From Brumicola pallidula DSM 14239 = ACAM 615 (GTDB lineage: Bacteria > Pseudomonadota > Gammaproteobacteria > Enterobacterales > Alteromonadaceae), in the NCBI RefSeq assembly GCF_000428905.1, contig NZ_KE386816.1, positions 215,385-279,384 on the forward strand: DNA of 64,000 nucleotides. The letters are read 5' to 3'. A program made the position numbers and the translations under genes. Each line of letters begins with the position of its first letter. Position 1 is the first letter of the stretch. The notes under the pieces were generated by a model. The model saw only the letters and a list, made by a program, of their open reading frames with translations, was not told where the DNA came from and did no database searches. Positions 56,478-64,000 of the stretch are shown here, in pieces.

Positions 56478-58028
56478 ATGTTAAAATCAGGGATTGTCGT
56501 CAGCTCAATGACGTTAATATCGAGAGTACTCGGATTAGTGCGAGATGTTGTGGTCGCTAATCTTATGGGGGCAGGAGCAGCCGCTGATGTTTTCTTTTTT
56601 GCTAACAAAATCCCTAATTTTTTACGTAGATTATTCGCCGAAGGCGCTTTTGCACAAGCATTTGTGCCGGTTTTAACTGAAGTGAAGGCGCACCAAGACA
56701 AAGCTGAATTGGAAGACTTCGTTGCAAAAGTGTCTGGTACACTCGGCGCAATTGTTTTCGTAACCGCCATCGTAGGTGTGGTTTTATCGCCCGTATTGGC
56801 TGCATTATTTGGCACGGGCTGGTTTATCGACTATTTAAATGACGAACCAGATGGGGCTAACTTCGAGCTAGCCTCTAGTATGCTAAAAATTACATTCCCT
56901 TATATATTTTTTATATCACTGACGGGATTTGCTGGGGCTGTCCTCAATACACTCAACAAATTTGCGGTAGCGGCATTTACACCTGTCCTGCTTAATCTCA
57001 GTATAATCACCTGTGCATGGTTATTTGCTGAAAGATTAGAGCAACCTGCTTTTGCGTTAGCTTGGGGGGTTTTTATTGGTGGCATGGTGCAACTATTATT
57101 TCAACTCCCTTTTTTATACCGAGCAGGCCTTCTAGTTAAACCTAAGTGGGGTTGGCGCGATCCCAATGTGACCAAAGTAAGGACACTAATGATCCCTGCG
57201 CTTTTTGGCGTATCGGTGAGTCAAATAAACTTACTTCTAGATACACTAATAGCTAGTTTCCTAATGACAGGCTCAATTAGTTGGCTGTACTACAGTGACC
57301 GTTTATTGGAATTTCCACTTGGCTTATTCGGTATCGCGATAGCAACGGTTATATTACCTGCACTTTCACGAAATCATGTTAGTAAGGACGATCAAGGCTT
57401 CAAAAATAATTTGGATTGGGCATTTAAGATTATTTGTTTACTCGGTATACCAGCATCGATGGCGCTTGTTCTATTGGCTTTTCCACTTTTAATGGTTATT
57501 TTTCAACGTGGCGAGTTTTCGGTTGTGGATGCTCAAATGGCATCTTATAGTCTAATTGCCTACGGCAGTGGTCTATTGGGCTTCATGTTAGTTAAAATAC
57601 TTGCTCCCGCGTTCTATTCTCGTCAAGACACTCGGACACCGGTAAAGTACGGCATTATTACGATGGCCACTAATATGCTGTTCAACCTGATTTTTGCTAT
57701 CCCTTTCGGTTATGTCGGTTTGGCTATTGCTACTGCTATGTCGGGTACGCTAAATGCTATCCTTCTATATCAGCGTTTACATCGGCAAGGGGTCTATAAA
57801 TTAGGAAAAGATACTCTCAGTTTTATTATTAAAGTGGCGTTAGCATCCGTTTTTATGGGTATCTCCATTTATATATTTAATCTTAATTTTGCCTGGGAAT
57901 CAGCGATCTTGATGGAACGCGTTTACATGCTAAGCAAACTTGTTGTTTTAGGGCTCAGTGTCTTTGCGGTCAGCTTAATATTGGTCGGAATTCGACCAAG
58001 GCATTTCAAAATTCAAAAATCGGCCTAA
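56478..58028 (+). CDS. murJ: Lipid II flippase MurJ
   Basis: 516 residues with about 14 membrane helices. It opens with the MurJ signature 'SMTLISRVLGLVRDVVVANLMGAG' region and 'NKIPNFLRRLFAEGAFAQAFVPV', and has 'LPALSRNH' and 'ILAPAFYSRQDTRTPVK' later. It flips lipid II to the periplasm for peptidoglycan synthesis. It is divergent from rpsT, and the rpsT/murJ/ribF/ileS layout is conserved. Confidence 0.96.
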   Translation: MLKSGIVVSSMTLISRVLGLVRDVVVANLMGAGAAADVFFFANKIPNFLRRLFAEGAFAQAFVPVLTEVKAHQDKAELEDFVAKVSGTLGAIVFVTAIVGVVLSPVLAALFGTGWFIDYLNDEPDGANFELASSMLKITFPYIFFISLTGFAGAVLNTLNKFAVAAFTPVLLNLSIITCAWLFAERLEQPAFALAWGVFIGGMVQLLFQLPFLYRAGLLVKPKWGWRDPNVTKVRTLMIPALFGVSVSQINLLLDTLIASFLMTGSISWLYYSDRLLEFPLGLFGIAIATVILPALSRNHVSKDDQGFKNNLDWAFKIICLLGIPASMALVLLAFPLLMVIFQRGEFSVVDAQMASYSLIAYGSGLLGFMLVKILAPAFYSRQDTRTPVKYGIITMATNMLFNLIFAIPFGYVGLAIATAMSGTLNAILLYQRLHRQGVYKLGKDTLSFIIKVALASVFMGISIYIFNLNFAWESAILMERVYMLSKLVVLGLSVFAVSLILVGIRPRHFKIQKSA

Positions 58029-58158
58029 AAAATTGGCTTGGTCTCCTTATAATCATTGGTATTCACTCAGCGGTCGTTTATAATCTTTAGGCTTTAAAAC
58101 GATTACATTCATTTAATTTTTGTGTATTGCTCTCGGTTTTTCTTAAGAACCGCGAAGA

Positions 58159-59115
58159 ATGCATAATTCAAACATCAAAAGGCAAGGTGGTTTGCAGTTA
58201 ATTCGAGGCCTACACAATTTACGGCAACAACAACAGCGTTGTGTGTTAACTATTGGTAAGTTTGATGGCGTTCATTTAGGACATCAGGCTGTGCTGGTTA
58301 ATTTAGTTGAGAAAGCAAAAACACTCGGTTTGGCCTCAACTGTTATGATTTTCGAGCCGCAACCTGAAGAAGTTTTTGCTCCGCAGCACGCACCTGCTAG
58401 GTTGTCACGTTTTCGCGATAAATATGAACAGTTCAAAGCGTTGGGCATTGACCGTCTTATTTGCGTTAGATTTAATTCTGTTTTTGCTGCAATGAGTCCT
58501 GAAAGCTTTATTCAAGATTTATTAGTAAAACAACTCGGTGTTAAATTTTTAGTGGTTGGTGATGACTTTCGATTTGGTCATCAACGTAAAGGAAGTTTTG
58601 ATTTATTGCTAGCAGCCGGATTGAAATCGGAGTTTGATGTAGTTAGTACACAAAGCTTTAAATTAGCAAATTGCAGAATTAGTTCAACCGAAATTCGCCA
58701 AGCGTTGTCCAATAGTGATTTTGAGTTAGCCAAGGAAATGCTAGGCCGAGAGTTTACGATTGCTGGGCGAGTTAATCACGGTGACAAAAAAGGCAGAACC
58801 ATTGGTTTTCCGACGGCAAATGTGTTGCTTAAACGATGTAAGTCGCCCATCAGTGGTGTTTTTGCGGTTGAAGTTATTATTGCTAAGCAGTGTTTTAAAG
58901 GCGTCGCTAATATAGGTAATAGGCCTACGGTTAAAGGTACCAAATCGCAACTAGAAGTGCATCTGTTTGATTTTAAACAGGACCTTTACGGTACGTTTAT
59001 AGAAGTTATTATTAAATGTAAACTCAGAGATGAGAAAAAATTTGAAAACTTTGAAGCGTTGCATCAACAGATAAAATGTGACGCTCAAGCAGCACGAGAT
59101 ATATTCAATATTTAA
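58159..59115 (+). CDS. ribF: Bifunctional riboflavin kinase/FAD synthetase
   Basis: 318 residues from ATG 58159. The usual family N-terminus (QLIRGLHNL) begins 12 codons in, at a TTG (58192) preceded by AAGGTGG, so the true start may be 58192. The FAD synthetase domain has 'LTIGKFDGVHLGHQAVL', 'VVGDDFRFGHQRKG' and 'ISSTEIRQALSN'; the kinase domain has 'GRVNHGDKKGRTIGFPTAN' and 'GVANIGNRPT'. It makes FMN and FAD from riboflavin. Confidence 0.95.
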   Translation: MHNSNIKRQGGLQLIRGLHNLRQQQQRCVLTIGKFDGVHLGHQAVLVNLVEKAKTLGLASTVMIFEPQPEEVFAPQHAPARLSRFRDKYEQFKALGIDRLICVRFNSVFAAMSPESFIQDLLVKQLGVKFLVVGDDFRFGHQRKGSFDLLLAAGLKSEFDVVSTQSFKLANCRISSTEIRQALSNSDFELAKEMLGREFTIAGRVNHGDKKGRTIGFPTANVLLKRCKSPISGVFAVEVIIAKQCFKGVANIGNRPTVKGTKSQLEVHLFDFKQDLYGTFIEVIIKCKLRDEKKFENFEALHQQIKCDAQAARDIFNI

Positions 59116-59181
59116 AGACTTACAGTAATAAAGTCAGTATTAAATTTAAAAAAATATAATTATAGAAGTGGAAAACCAGAT

Positions 59182-62016
59182 ATGACTGATTATAAACAGA
59201 CGCTAAACTTGCCCGAAACGGCGTTTCCAATGCGTGGTAATTTGGCTAATCGCGAGCCGCAGATGTTGAAACAGTGGACAGACAAAAAGCTGTATGAGCA
59301 GATCAGAAGCGCTAAAGCTGGTAAAAAACCTTTTATATTGCACGATGGCCCTCCGTATGCGAATGGCGATATTCATATAGGCCATGCGGTTAATAAAATT
59401 TTGAAAGACATTATTGTCAAGTCAAAAACCTTATCAGACTTTGACTCGCCTTATGTACCTGGTTGGGACTGTCACGGTTTACCTATTGAGTTAATGGTAG
59501 AGAAGAAAGTAGGGAAACCGGGTAAAAAGGTCACTGCTGCTGAGTTTCGTGAAAAGTGCAGAGCTTATGCCGAACGTCAGATTGACGGGCAACGTAAAGA
59601 TTTTATTCGCTTAGGTGTGTTAGGCGACTGGCAAAACCCATACAAGACCATGGACTTTAGTTCAGAAGCGAACATTATTAGAGCGTTTGGTAAAATTGTA
59701 GAGTCAGGGCATTTAGAAAAAGGGTTTAAGCCTGTTCATTGGTGCACGGATTGCGGGTCAGCATTGGCAGAAGCTGAAGTTGAATATCAAGATAAAGAAT
59801 CTCCTGCAATTGATGTGAAGTTTGAGATTACCGATTATGCTGGGTTTGCAGATGCTTTTGGTATCGCCTCTGACCTACTGCAGCAAATTAAGTCTTCAGT
59901 TGTTATTTGGACAACAACACCGTGGACTATTCCTGCAAACCGCGCGATTAGTTTACATCCTGAGTTAAGTTATGAGCTGGTAGCTGTGACGTTGCAGACG
60001 GGTAAAGAAAATTATGTTATTGCGGCTGATTTAGTTGAGACTTGTATGCAGCGTTATGGCATTACAGAGTTCAATACTGTTGGTGCATGCACCGGTGCTG
60101 AGCTTGAAAATCTATTGGTTAATCATCCACTGAATCCTATTCAAGTGCCGTTGATTTTAGGTGAGCACGTTACAACTGAGGCCGGAACCGGTTGCGTGCA
60201 TACTGCACCTGCTCACGGAGTAGACGATTTTAATGTAGGCAAACAATACGATATCGAAGTTTATAATCCAGTAGGTGGCAATGGTGTTTATCTTGAAAAT
60301 ACGCCATTATTTGCCGGCTTGCATGTGTTCAAGGCTAACCAGCCAATTGCAGACGCGTTAGCTGAGAAGGGCGCTTTAGCGTTGCAGGTGAAGTACGTGC
60401 ATAGTTACCCACATTGCTGGCGTCACAAATCACCGATCATCTTTCGAGCCACTCCTCAGTGGTTTATCAGCATGGATAAAAATGGTTTACGTAAGCAATC
60501 AATTGAACAAATTAGTAAAACAAAATGGATCCCAGGCTGGGGCGAAGAACGCATTAAGAGCATGGTTGAAAGCCGTCCAGATTGGTGTATTTCACGTCAA
60601 CGGACTTGGGGTGTGCCAATCGCATTGTTTGTGCATGAAGAAACAGGCGAACTGCACCCAAAAACCGCACAAATTATTGAAACAGTAGCCTTGGCGGTTC
60701 AGAAAAAAGGGATCCAGGCTTGGTGGGATATGGACGTTGAAAGCCTAATTGGGGCAGATGCAGCTCAATATCAAAAAGTCACAGACACACTTGATGTCTG
60801 GTTTGATTCTGGTGTTACGCATTATTTTGTGGTTGATAAGCGTGATGACATTCCCGCGGGTGCCGATTTATACCTCGAAGGTTCAGATCAGCACCGAGGT
60901 TGGTTTATGTCTTCATTAATTTCGTCCACAGCTATGCATGGTCATGCTCCTTATACAGAAGTGCTAACTCATGGTTTTACCGTTGATGCCAACGGTAAGA
61001 AAATGTCTAAATCCTTAGGTAATGTTGTTGCACCTCAAGAAGTGACCAATAAACTAGGTGCTGACATTCTGCGCTTATGGGCCGGTTCAACCGACTATCG
61101 TGGCGAGATGACAGTTTCAGATGAAATTTTGAAGCGTTCTGCTGATGCCTATCGTCGAATCCGCAACACTTGCCGCTTCTTACTTTCAAACTTAAATGGG
61201 TTTGAGCCGACTAGAGATATTGTGCCCTTCGATGATATGGTTGCATTAGATCAATGGGCTGTTTTGCGTGCATCTGCAGTGCAAAAGCAAATTCTGGATA
61301 GTTACGACCAATACGATACTTTAGTGGTGTGTCAAACAATGATGCAGTTCTGTTCTATCGAAATGGGGAGCTTCTATCTGGATATTATAAAAGACAGACA
61401 ATACACCGCTAAGACTGATGGTCTAGCGAGACGTTCCTGTCAAACGGCGTTATATCATATTGCTGAAGCCTTAGTACGTTGGATGGCGCCAGTAATGAGT
61501 TTTACCGCACAAGAGGTCTGGGAAGCGATGCCGGGTGAGCGTGATGAATTCGTTTTCACAGGGGCTTGGTACACAGGATTACCAGCAGTTAATGCAACGG
61601 CAACCAATTCGCTTGATAATGATTTCTGGCAGACAATCATGAAAATAAAAACCGAAGTGAATAGCGCATTGGAAAAAGCGCGTAATGAGAAAATCATTGG
61701 CGGTTCACTTGAGGCGAAAGTGATTGTTTATGTGAATTCAGGAAAAGCAAATTTGCTTGCCAAATTAAAAGACGAGTTGCGTTTTGTACTCATCACCTCT
61801 GAAGCCGAAGTGAAGGGCTTGAGTGAAAAAACGATGACGGCCATTGCGTTGAATGATTCAGATATCTTCATTGATGTATTAGTCGCCGATGGCGAGAAAT
61901 GTGCTCGTTGTTGGCACTATAAACCAGAGGTAGGTAACGATCCTAAACACCCTGAACTCTGTAACAGATGTATCAACAACGTTGATGGTGACGGAGAAGT
62001 GCGCGAATATGCTTAA
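59182..62016 (+). CDS. ileS: Isoleucyl-tRNA synthetase
   Basis: 944 residues. Class I motifs: HIGH in '[16 protein letters not shown]' and KMSKS in '[12 protein letters not shown]'. The editing (CP1) domain lies between (about 200-400, '[14 protein letters not shown]'). The C-terminal zinc finger is 'EKCARCWHY' with 'ELCNRCINN'. It charges tRNA-Ile and clears Val-tRNA-Ile. It overlaps the lspA start, so the two are coupled. Confidence 0.98.
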   Translation: MTDYKQTLNLPETAFPMRGNLANREPQMLKQWTDKKLYEQIRSAKAGKKPFILHDGPPYANGDIHIGHAVNKILKDIIVKSKTLSDFDSPYVPGWDCHGLPIELMVEKKVGKPGKKVTAAEFREKCRAYAERQIDGQRKDFIRLGVLGDWQNPYKTMDFSSEANIIRAFGKIVESGHLEKGFKPVHWCTDCGSALAEAEVEYQDKESPAIDVKFEITDYAGFADAFGIASDLLQQIKSSVVIWTTTPWTIPANRAISLHPELSYELVAVTLQTGKENYVIAADLVETCMQRYGITEFNTVGACTGAELENLLVNHPLNPIQVPLILGEHVTTEAGTGCVHTAPAHGVDDFNVGKQYDIEVYNPVGGNGVYLENTPLFAGLHVFKANQPIADALAEKGALALQVKYVHSYPHCWRHKSPIIFRATPQWFISMDKNGLRKQSIEQISKTKWIPGWGEERIKSMVESRPDWCISRQRTWGVPIALFVHEETGELHPKTAQIIETVALAVQKKGIQAWWDMDVESLIGADAAQYQKVTDTLDVWFDSGVTHYFVVDKRDDIPAGADLYLEGSDQHRGWFMSSLISSTAMHGHAPYTEVLTHGFTVDANGKKMSKSLGNVVAPQEVTNKLGADILRLWAGSTDYRGEMTVSDEILKRSADAYRRIRNTCRFLLSNLNGFEPTRDIVPFDDMVALDQWAVLRASAVQKQILDSYDQYDTLVVCQTMMQFCSIEMGSFYLDIIKDRQYTAKTDGLARRSCQTALYHIAEALVRWMAPVMSFTAQEVWEAMPGERDEFVFTGAWYTGLPAVNATATNSLDNDFWQTIMKIKTEVNSALEKARNEKIIGGSLEAKVIVYVNSGKANLLAKLKDELRFVLITSEAEVKGLSEKTMTAIALNDSDIFIDVLVADGEKCARCWHYKPEVGNDPKHPELCNRCINNVDGDGEVREYA

Positions 62017-62509
62017 TCTTTTGAAGAATACGGGAATGCGATTTACTTGGATTTCAATTATCATCGTAATACTAGACCAGTGGACTAAGCAAGCGGTGGT
62101 AAACTCAATGCAGTTGTATGAGTCTATTGAAATAATTCCGTTTTTCAACTTTACTTATGTACACAACTACGGTGCAGCATTCAGTATTCTTTACGATGCT
62201 GGCGGTTGGCAACGATATTTCTTAAGTGCCATTGCCTTAGGTGTCAGTGGCTTGATATTGTGGTGGTTGAAAAGTACAACCCGACAGCAACTATTGTTAC
62301 CAGTTGCTTTCTCATTTATTTTGGGTGGCGCAATAGGTAACGTCTATGATCGTATCCTGCATGGTTATGTAATTGATTTTCTTGATTTATACTATGGTAG
62401 TTGGCATTGGCCTGCATTTAATATTGCCGATTCTGCAATATTTATAGGTGCTGCTTTGCTTATCATTGACATGTTTATTAACAAAGAGGCAAATGAAGTT
62501 GACAAATAA
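62009..62509 (+). CDS. lspA: Lipoprotein signal peptidase
   Basis: 166 residues from ATG 62009, which overlaps the end of ileS; earlier in-frame starts would extend into ileS and add polar residues. Four membrane helices; catalytic aspartates in '[11 protein letters not shown]' and '[12 protein letters not shown]'; 'DQWTKQ' and 'NYGAAFSIL' are family blocks. It cleaves prolipoproteins such as the PilW, BamB and M2-peptidase lipoproteins of this window. Confidence 0.97.
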   Translation: MLNLLKNTGMRFTWISIIIVILDQWTKQAVVNSMQLYESIEIIPFFNFTYVHNYGAAFSILYDAGGWQRYFLSAIALGVSGLILWWLKSTTRQQLLLPVAFSFILGGAIGNVYDRILHGYVIDFLDLYYGSWHWPAFNIADSAIFIGAALLIIDMFINKEANEVDK

Positions 62510-62957
62510 TACCTTAGCCATTGGAGATAACTGCGAAGTTATTTTACATTTTGACTTAAAGCTGTCGGATGGTTCAGCTGCTGATAGTACTAGAGTGAAT
62601 AACAAACCTGCAAAAATGGTAATGGGTGATGGAAGTCTGACCAAAAATTTTGAAGATTGTTTGCGCGGACTAGTGGCAGGTGACAAGAAGTCTTTTTTGT
62701 TGAATGCTGACGATGCCTTTGGTATGCCCAATCCTGACAATATATATTATGTTGACCGTACTAAATTTAATGCAGATACACCGGTAGAGGAGGGCATGAT
62801 AATCTCGTTTGCCCAACCTGACGGTTCTGAACTACCCGGTGTTATCCGCAGTGCTGTTGGACATTCAGTCACAGTTGATTTTAATCACCCACTCGCAGGA
62901 CAAAGTGTCACTTTTATTGTTGAAATTATAGAAGTAAGAGACACGGGAGCAAAATAA
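62493..62957 (+). CDS. fkpB: FKBP-type peptidyl-prolyl isomerase (SlpA/FkpB)
   Basis: 154 residues from ATG 62493, with GAGG upstream, overlapping lspA by 17 bases. It has FKBP/SlyD-like blocks: '[18 protein letters not shown]', '[20 protein letters not shown]' and '[17 protein letters not shown]'. The position between lspA and ispH is that of E. coli fkpB. Confidence 0.95.
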   Translation: MKLTNNTLAIGDNCEVILHFDLKLSDGSAADSTRVNNKPAKMVMGDGSLTKNFEDCLRGLVAGDKKSFLLNADDAFGMPNPDNIYYVDRTKFNADTPVEEGMIISFAQPDGSELPGVIRSAVGHSVTVDFNHPLAGQSVTFIVEIIEVRDTGAK

Positions 62958-62958
62958 A

Positions 62959-63900
62959 ATGAAGATCCATTTGGCCAACCCTAGAGGCTTCTGCGCAGGA
63001 GTCGACCGCGCTATTATTATCGTCGAGCGTGCACTGGAGATGTTTGGGTCGCCGATCTATGTTCGTCATGAAGTTGTGCATAATAAATTCGTTGTCGATG
63101 GTTTGAAAAAACGTGGTGCGGTTTTTATTGATGAGTTGACTGAAGTTCCTGACGACACCATTGTTATTTTTTCTGCTCATGGCGTATCGCAAGCCGTTCG
63201 TGCAGAAGCCGATAATCGCGGACTCAAGGTGTTTGACGCAACTTGTCCATTGGTGACAAAAGTTCATATGGAAGTAATTCGAGCCAGTAAAAAAGGCACT
63301 GAGTGCGTTTTGATTGGACATCAAGGACACCCTGAGGTTGAGGGCACAATGGGGCAATATGACAACCCTAATGGCGGTATATATTTAGTTGAGTCAATTG
63401 ACGATGTAGAAACCCTTGTGGTTAACAACCCTGACGCACTTTATTATTGTAGCCAAACGACGCTTTCTGTAGATGATACTGCCGATATCATTGATGCTTT
63501 GCGTCAAAAATTTCCAAAAATTGATGGCCCGCGTAAAGATGATATTTGTTATGCAACACAAAATCGACAAGATGCGGTAAGAGAGCTTGCCAGTGATTGC
63601 GACATTCTATTGGTCGTGGGCGCGCAAAATAGTTCAAACTCAAATAGGTTGAGAGAGCTAGCTGAAAAAATTGGTTCAAAAGCGTATCTGATAGCGGATG
63701 CAGATTGTATCCAAAAAGAATGGCTTACCAACGTCTACAACATCGGTGTCACTGCCGGCGCTTCAGCACCAGAGGTTTTGGTTAAAGGGGTCGTTGATAA
63801 ATTACTGAGTTGGGGTGCAGTTACTGCATCTGAACGCCCCGGGCGCGAAGAAACAATAGAATTCGCTGTGCCAAAAGAGCTACGAATTAAGCAAATTTAA
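62959..63900 (+). CDS. ispH: 4-hydroxy-3-methylbut-2-enyl diphosphate reductase IspH
   Basis: 313 residues, near the usual 316. The [4Fe-4S] ligands are C12 ('[14 protein letters not shown]'), the cysteine of '[12 protein letters not shown]' and the one in '[11 protein letters not shown]'. The catalytic glutamate is in '[11 protein letters not shown]'. It makes IPP and DMAPP, the step after IspG, also in this window. It starts 1 base after the fkpB stop. Confidence 0.98.
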   Translation: MKIHLANPRGFCAGVDRAIIIVERALEMFGSPIYVRHEVVHNKFVVDGLKKRGAVFIDELTEVPDDTIVIFSAHGVSQAVRAEADNRGLKVFDATCPLVTKVHMEVIRASKKGTECVLIGHQGHPEVEGTMGQYDNPNGGIYLVESIDDVETLVVNNPDALYYCSQTTLSVDDTADIIDALRQKFPKIDGPRKDDICYATQNRQDAVRELASDCDILLVVGAQNSSNSNRLRELAEKIGSKAYLIADADCIQKEWLTNVYNIGVTAGASAPEVLVKGVVDKLLSWGAVTASERPGREETIEFAVPKELRIKQI

Positions 63901-64000
63901 GTTTTGGTAAAACAAATAAACTAGCGCCAAGCATAGTAAAAACAGTGTGTTGCGCTAGTATCCCCACTATAAACCTACTTCAGTTCAGTTTCGATACGTA

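Overview
The window looks like a chromosome segment of a marine-type gammaproteobacterium, most likely in or near the Alteromonadales. The basis is gene order: iscRSUA-hscBA-fdx, then ndk-rlmN-pilW-rodZ-ispG-hisS-yfgM-bamB-der, then tig-clpP-clpX-lon-hupB-ppiD, then murJ-ribF-ileS-lspA-fkpB-ispH. A six-cistron Mrp/Mnh Na+/H+ antiporter with a fused A/B subunit adds to this, and the DNA is AT-leaning. Genus cannot be fixed from the sequence alone.

Region 1-4.5 kb is accessory DNA, and the most interesting part for novelty. Three same-strand genes lie here: a 5'-truncated OLD-family ATPase/TOPRIM nuclease, a 664-residue protein ending in a PD-(D/E)XK-like nuclease motif, and a shortened DUF2971 protein. 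The first two are each followed within 1-6 bases of the stop by an imperfect palindrome with the architecture of an integron attC site. I read this as part of an integron-type cassette array carrying candidate defence genes; no integrase lies in the window.

Region 4.5-10.1 kb is the complete Isc iron-sulfur assembly operon, behind a promoter covered by two abutting IscR type 1 sites. Region 10.3-20.8 kb is housekeeping: nucleotide pools, rRNA/tRNA modification, cell shape, isoprenoids, outer-membrane assembly and ribosome assembly. At 21.0-22.9 kb is an M2-family peptidase lipoprotein whose stop codon lies in a 14-bp tandem repeat. At 23.0-29.0 kb (minus strand) is the Mrp antiporter operon, whose A subunit carries an in-frame, base-perfect 145-bp duplication. 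Region 29.4-45.5 kb mixes housekeeping (xseA, guaBA, proS, trmO, folD, pldA) with less characterised genes: a 406-residue envelope-like protein, a solute-binding protein, a S1-type protease with a long unknown tail, and a DUF1415 protein.

At 45.6-46.25 kb is a tRNA operon (Pro-Arg-His-Leu-Pro) with a strong promoter and GC-rich discriminator, followed by a repeat-rich non-coding stretch with two unrelated tandem arrays. Region 46.8-55.4 kb is the protein quality-control block (trigger factor, ClpP, ClpX, Lon behind a sigma-32-like promoter, HU, PpiD). Region 55.4-63.9 kb holds a short unlisted membrane-peptide gene, rpsT with a UUG start, murJ, ribF and the ileS-lspA-fkpB-ispH operon.

All calls come from reading translated sequence, motifs and DNA patterns by eye; no database search was possible.
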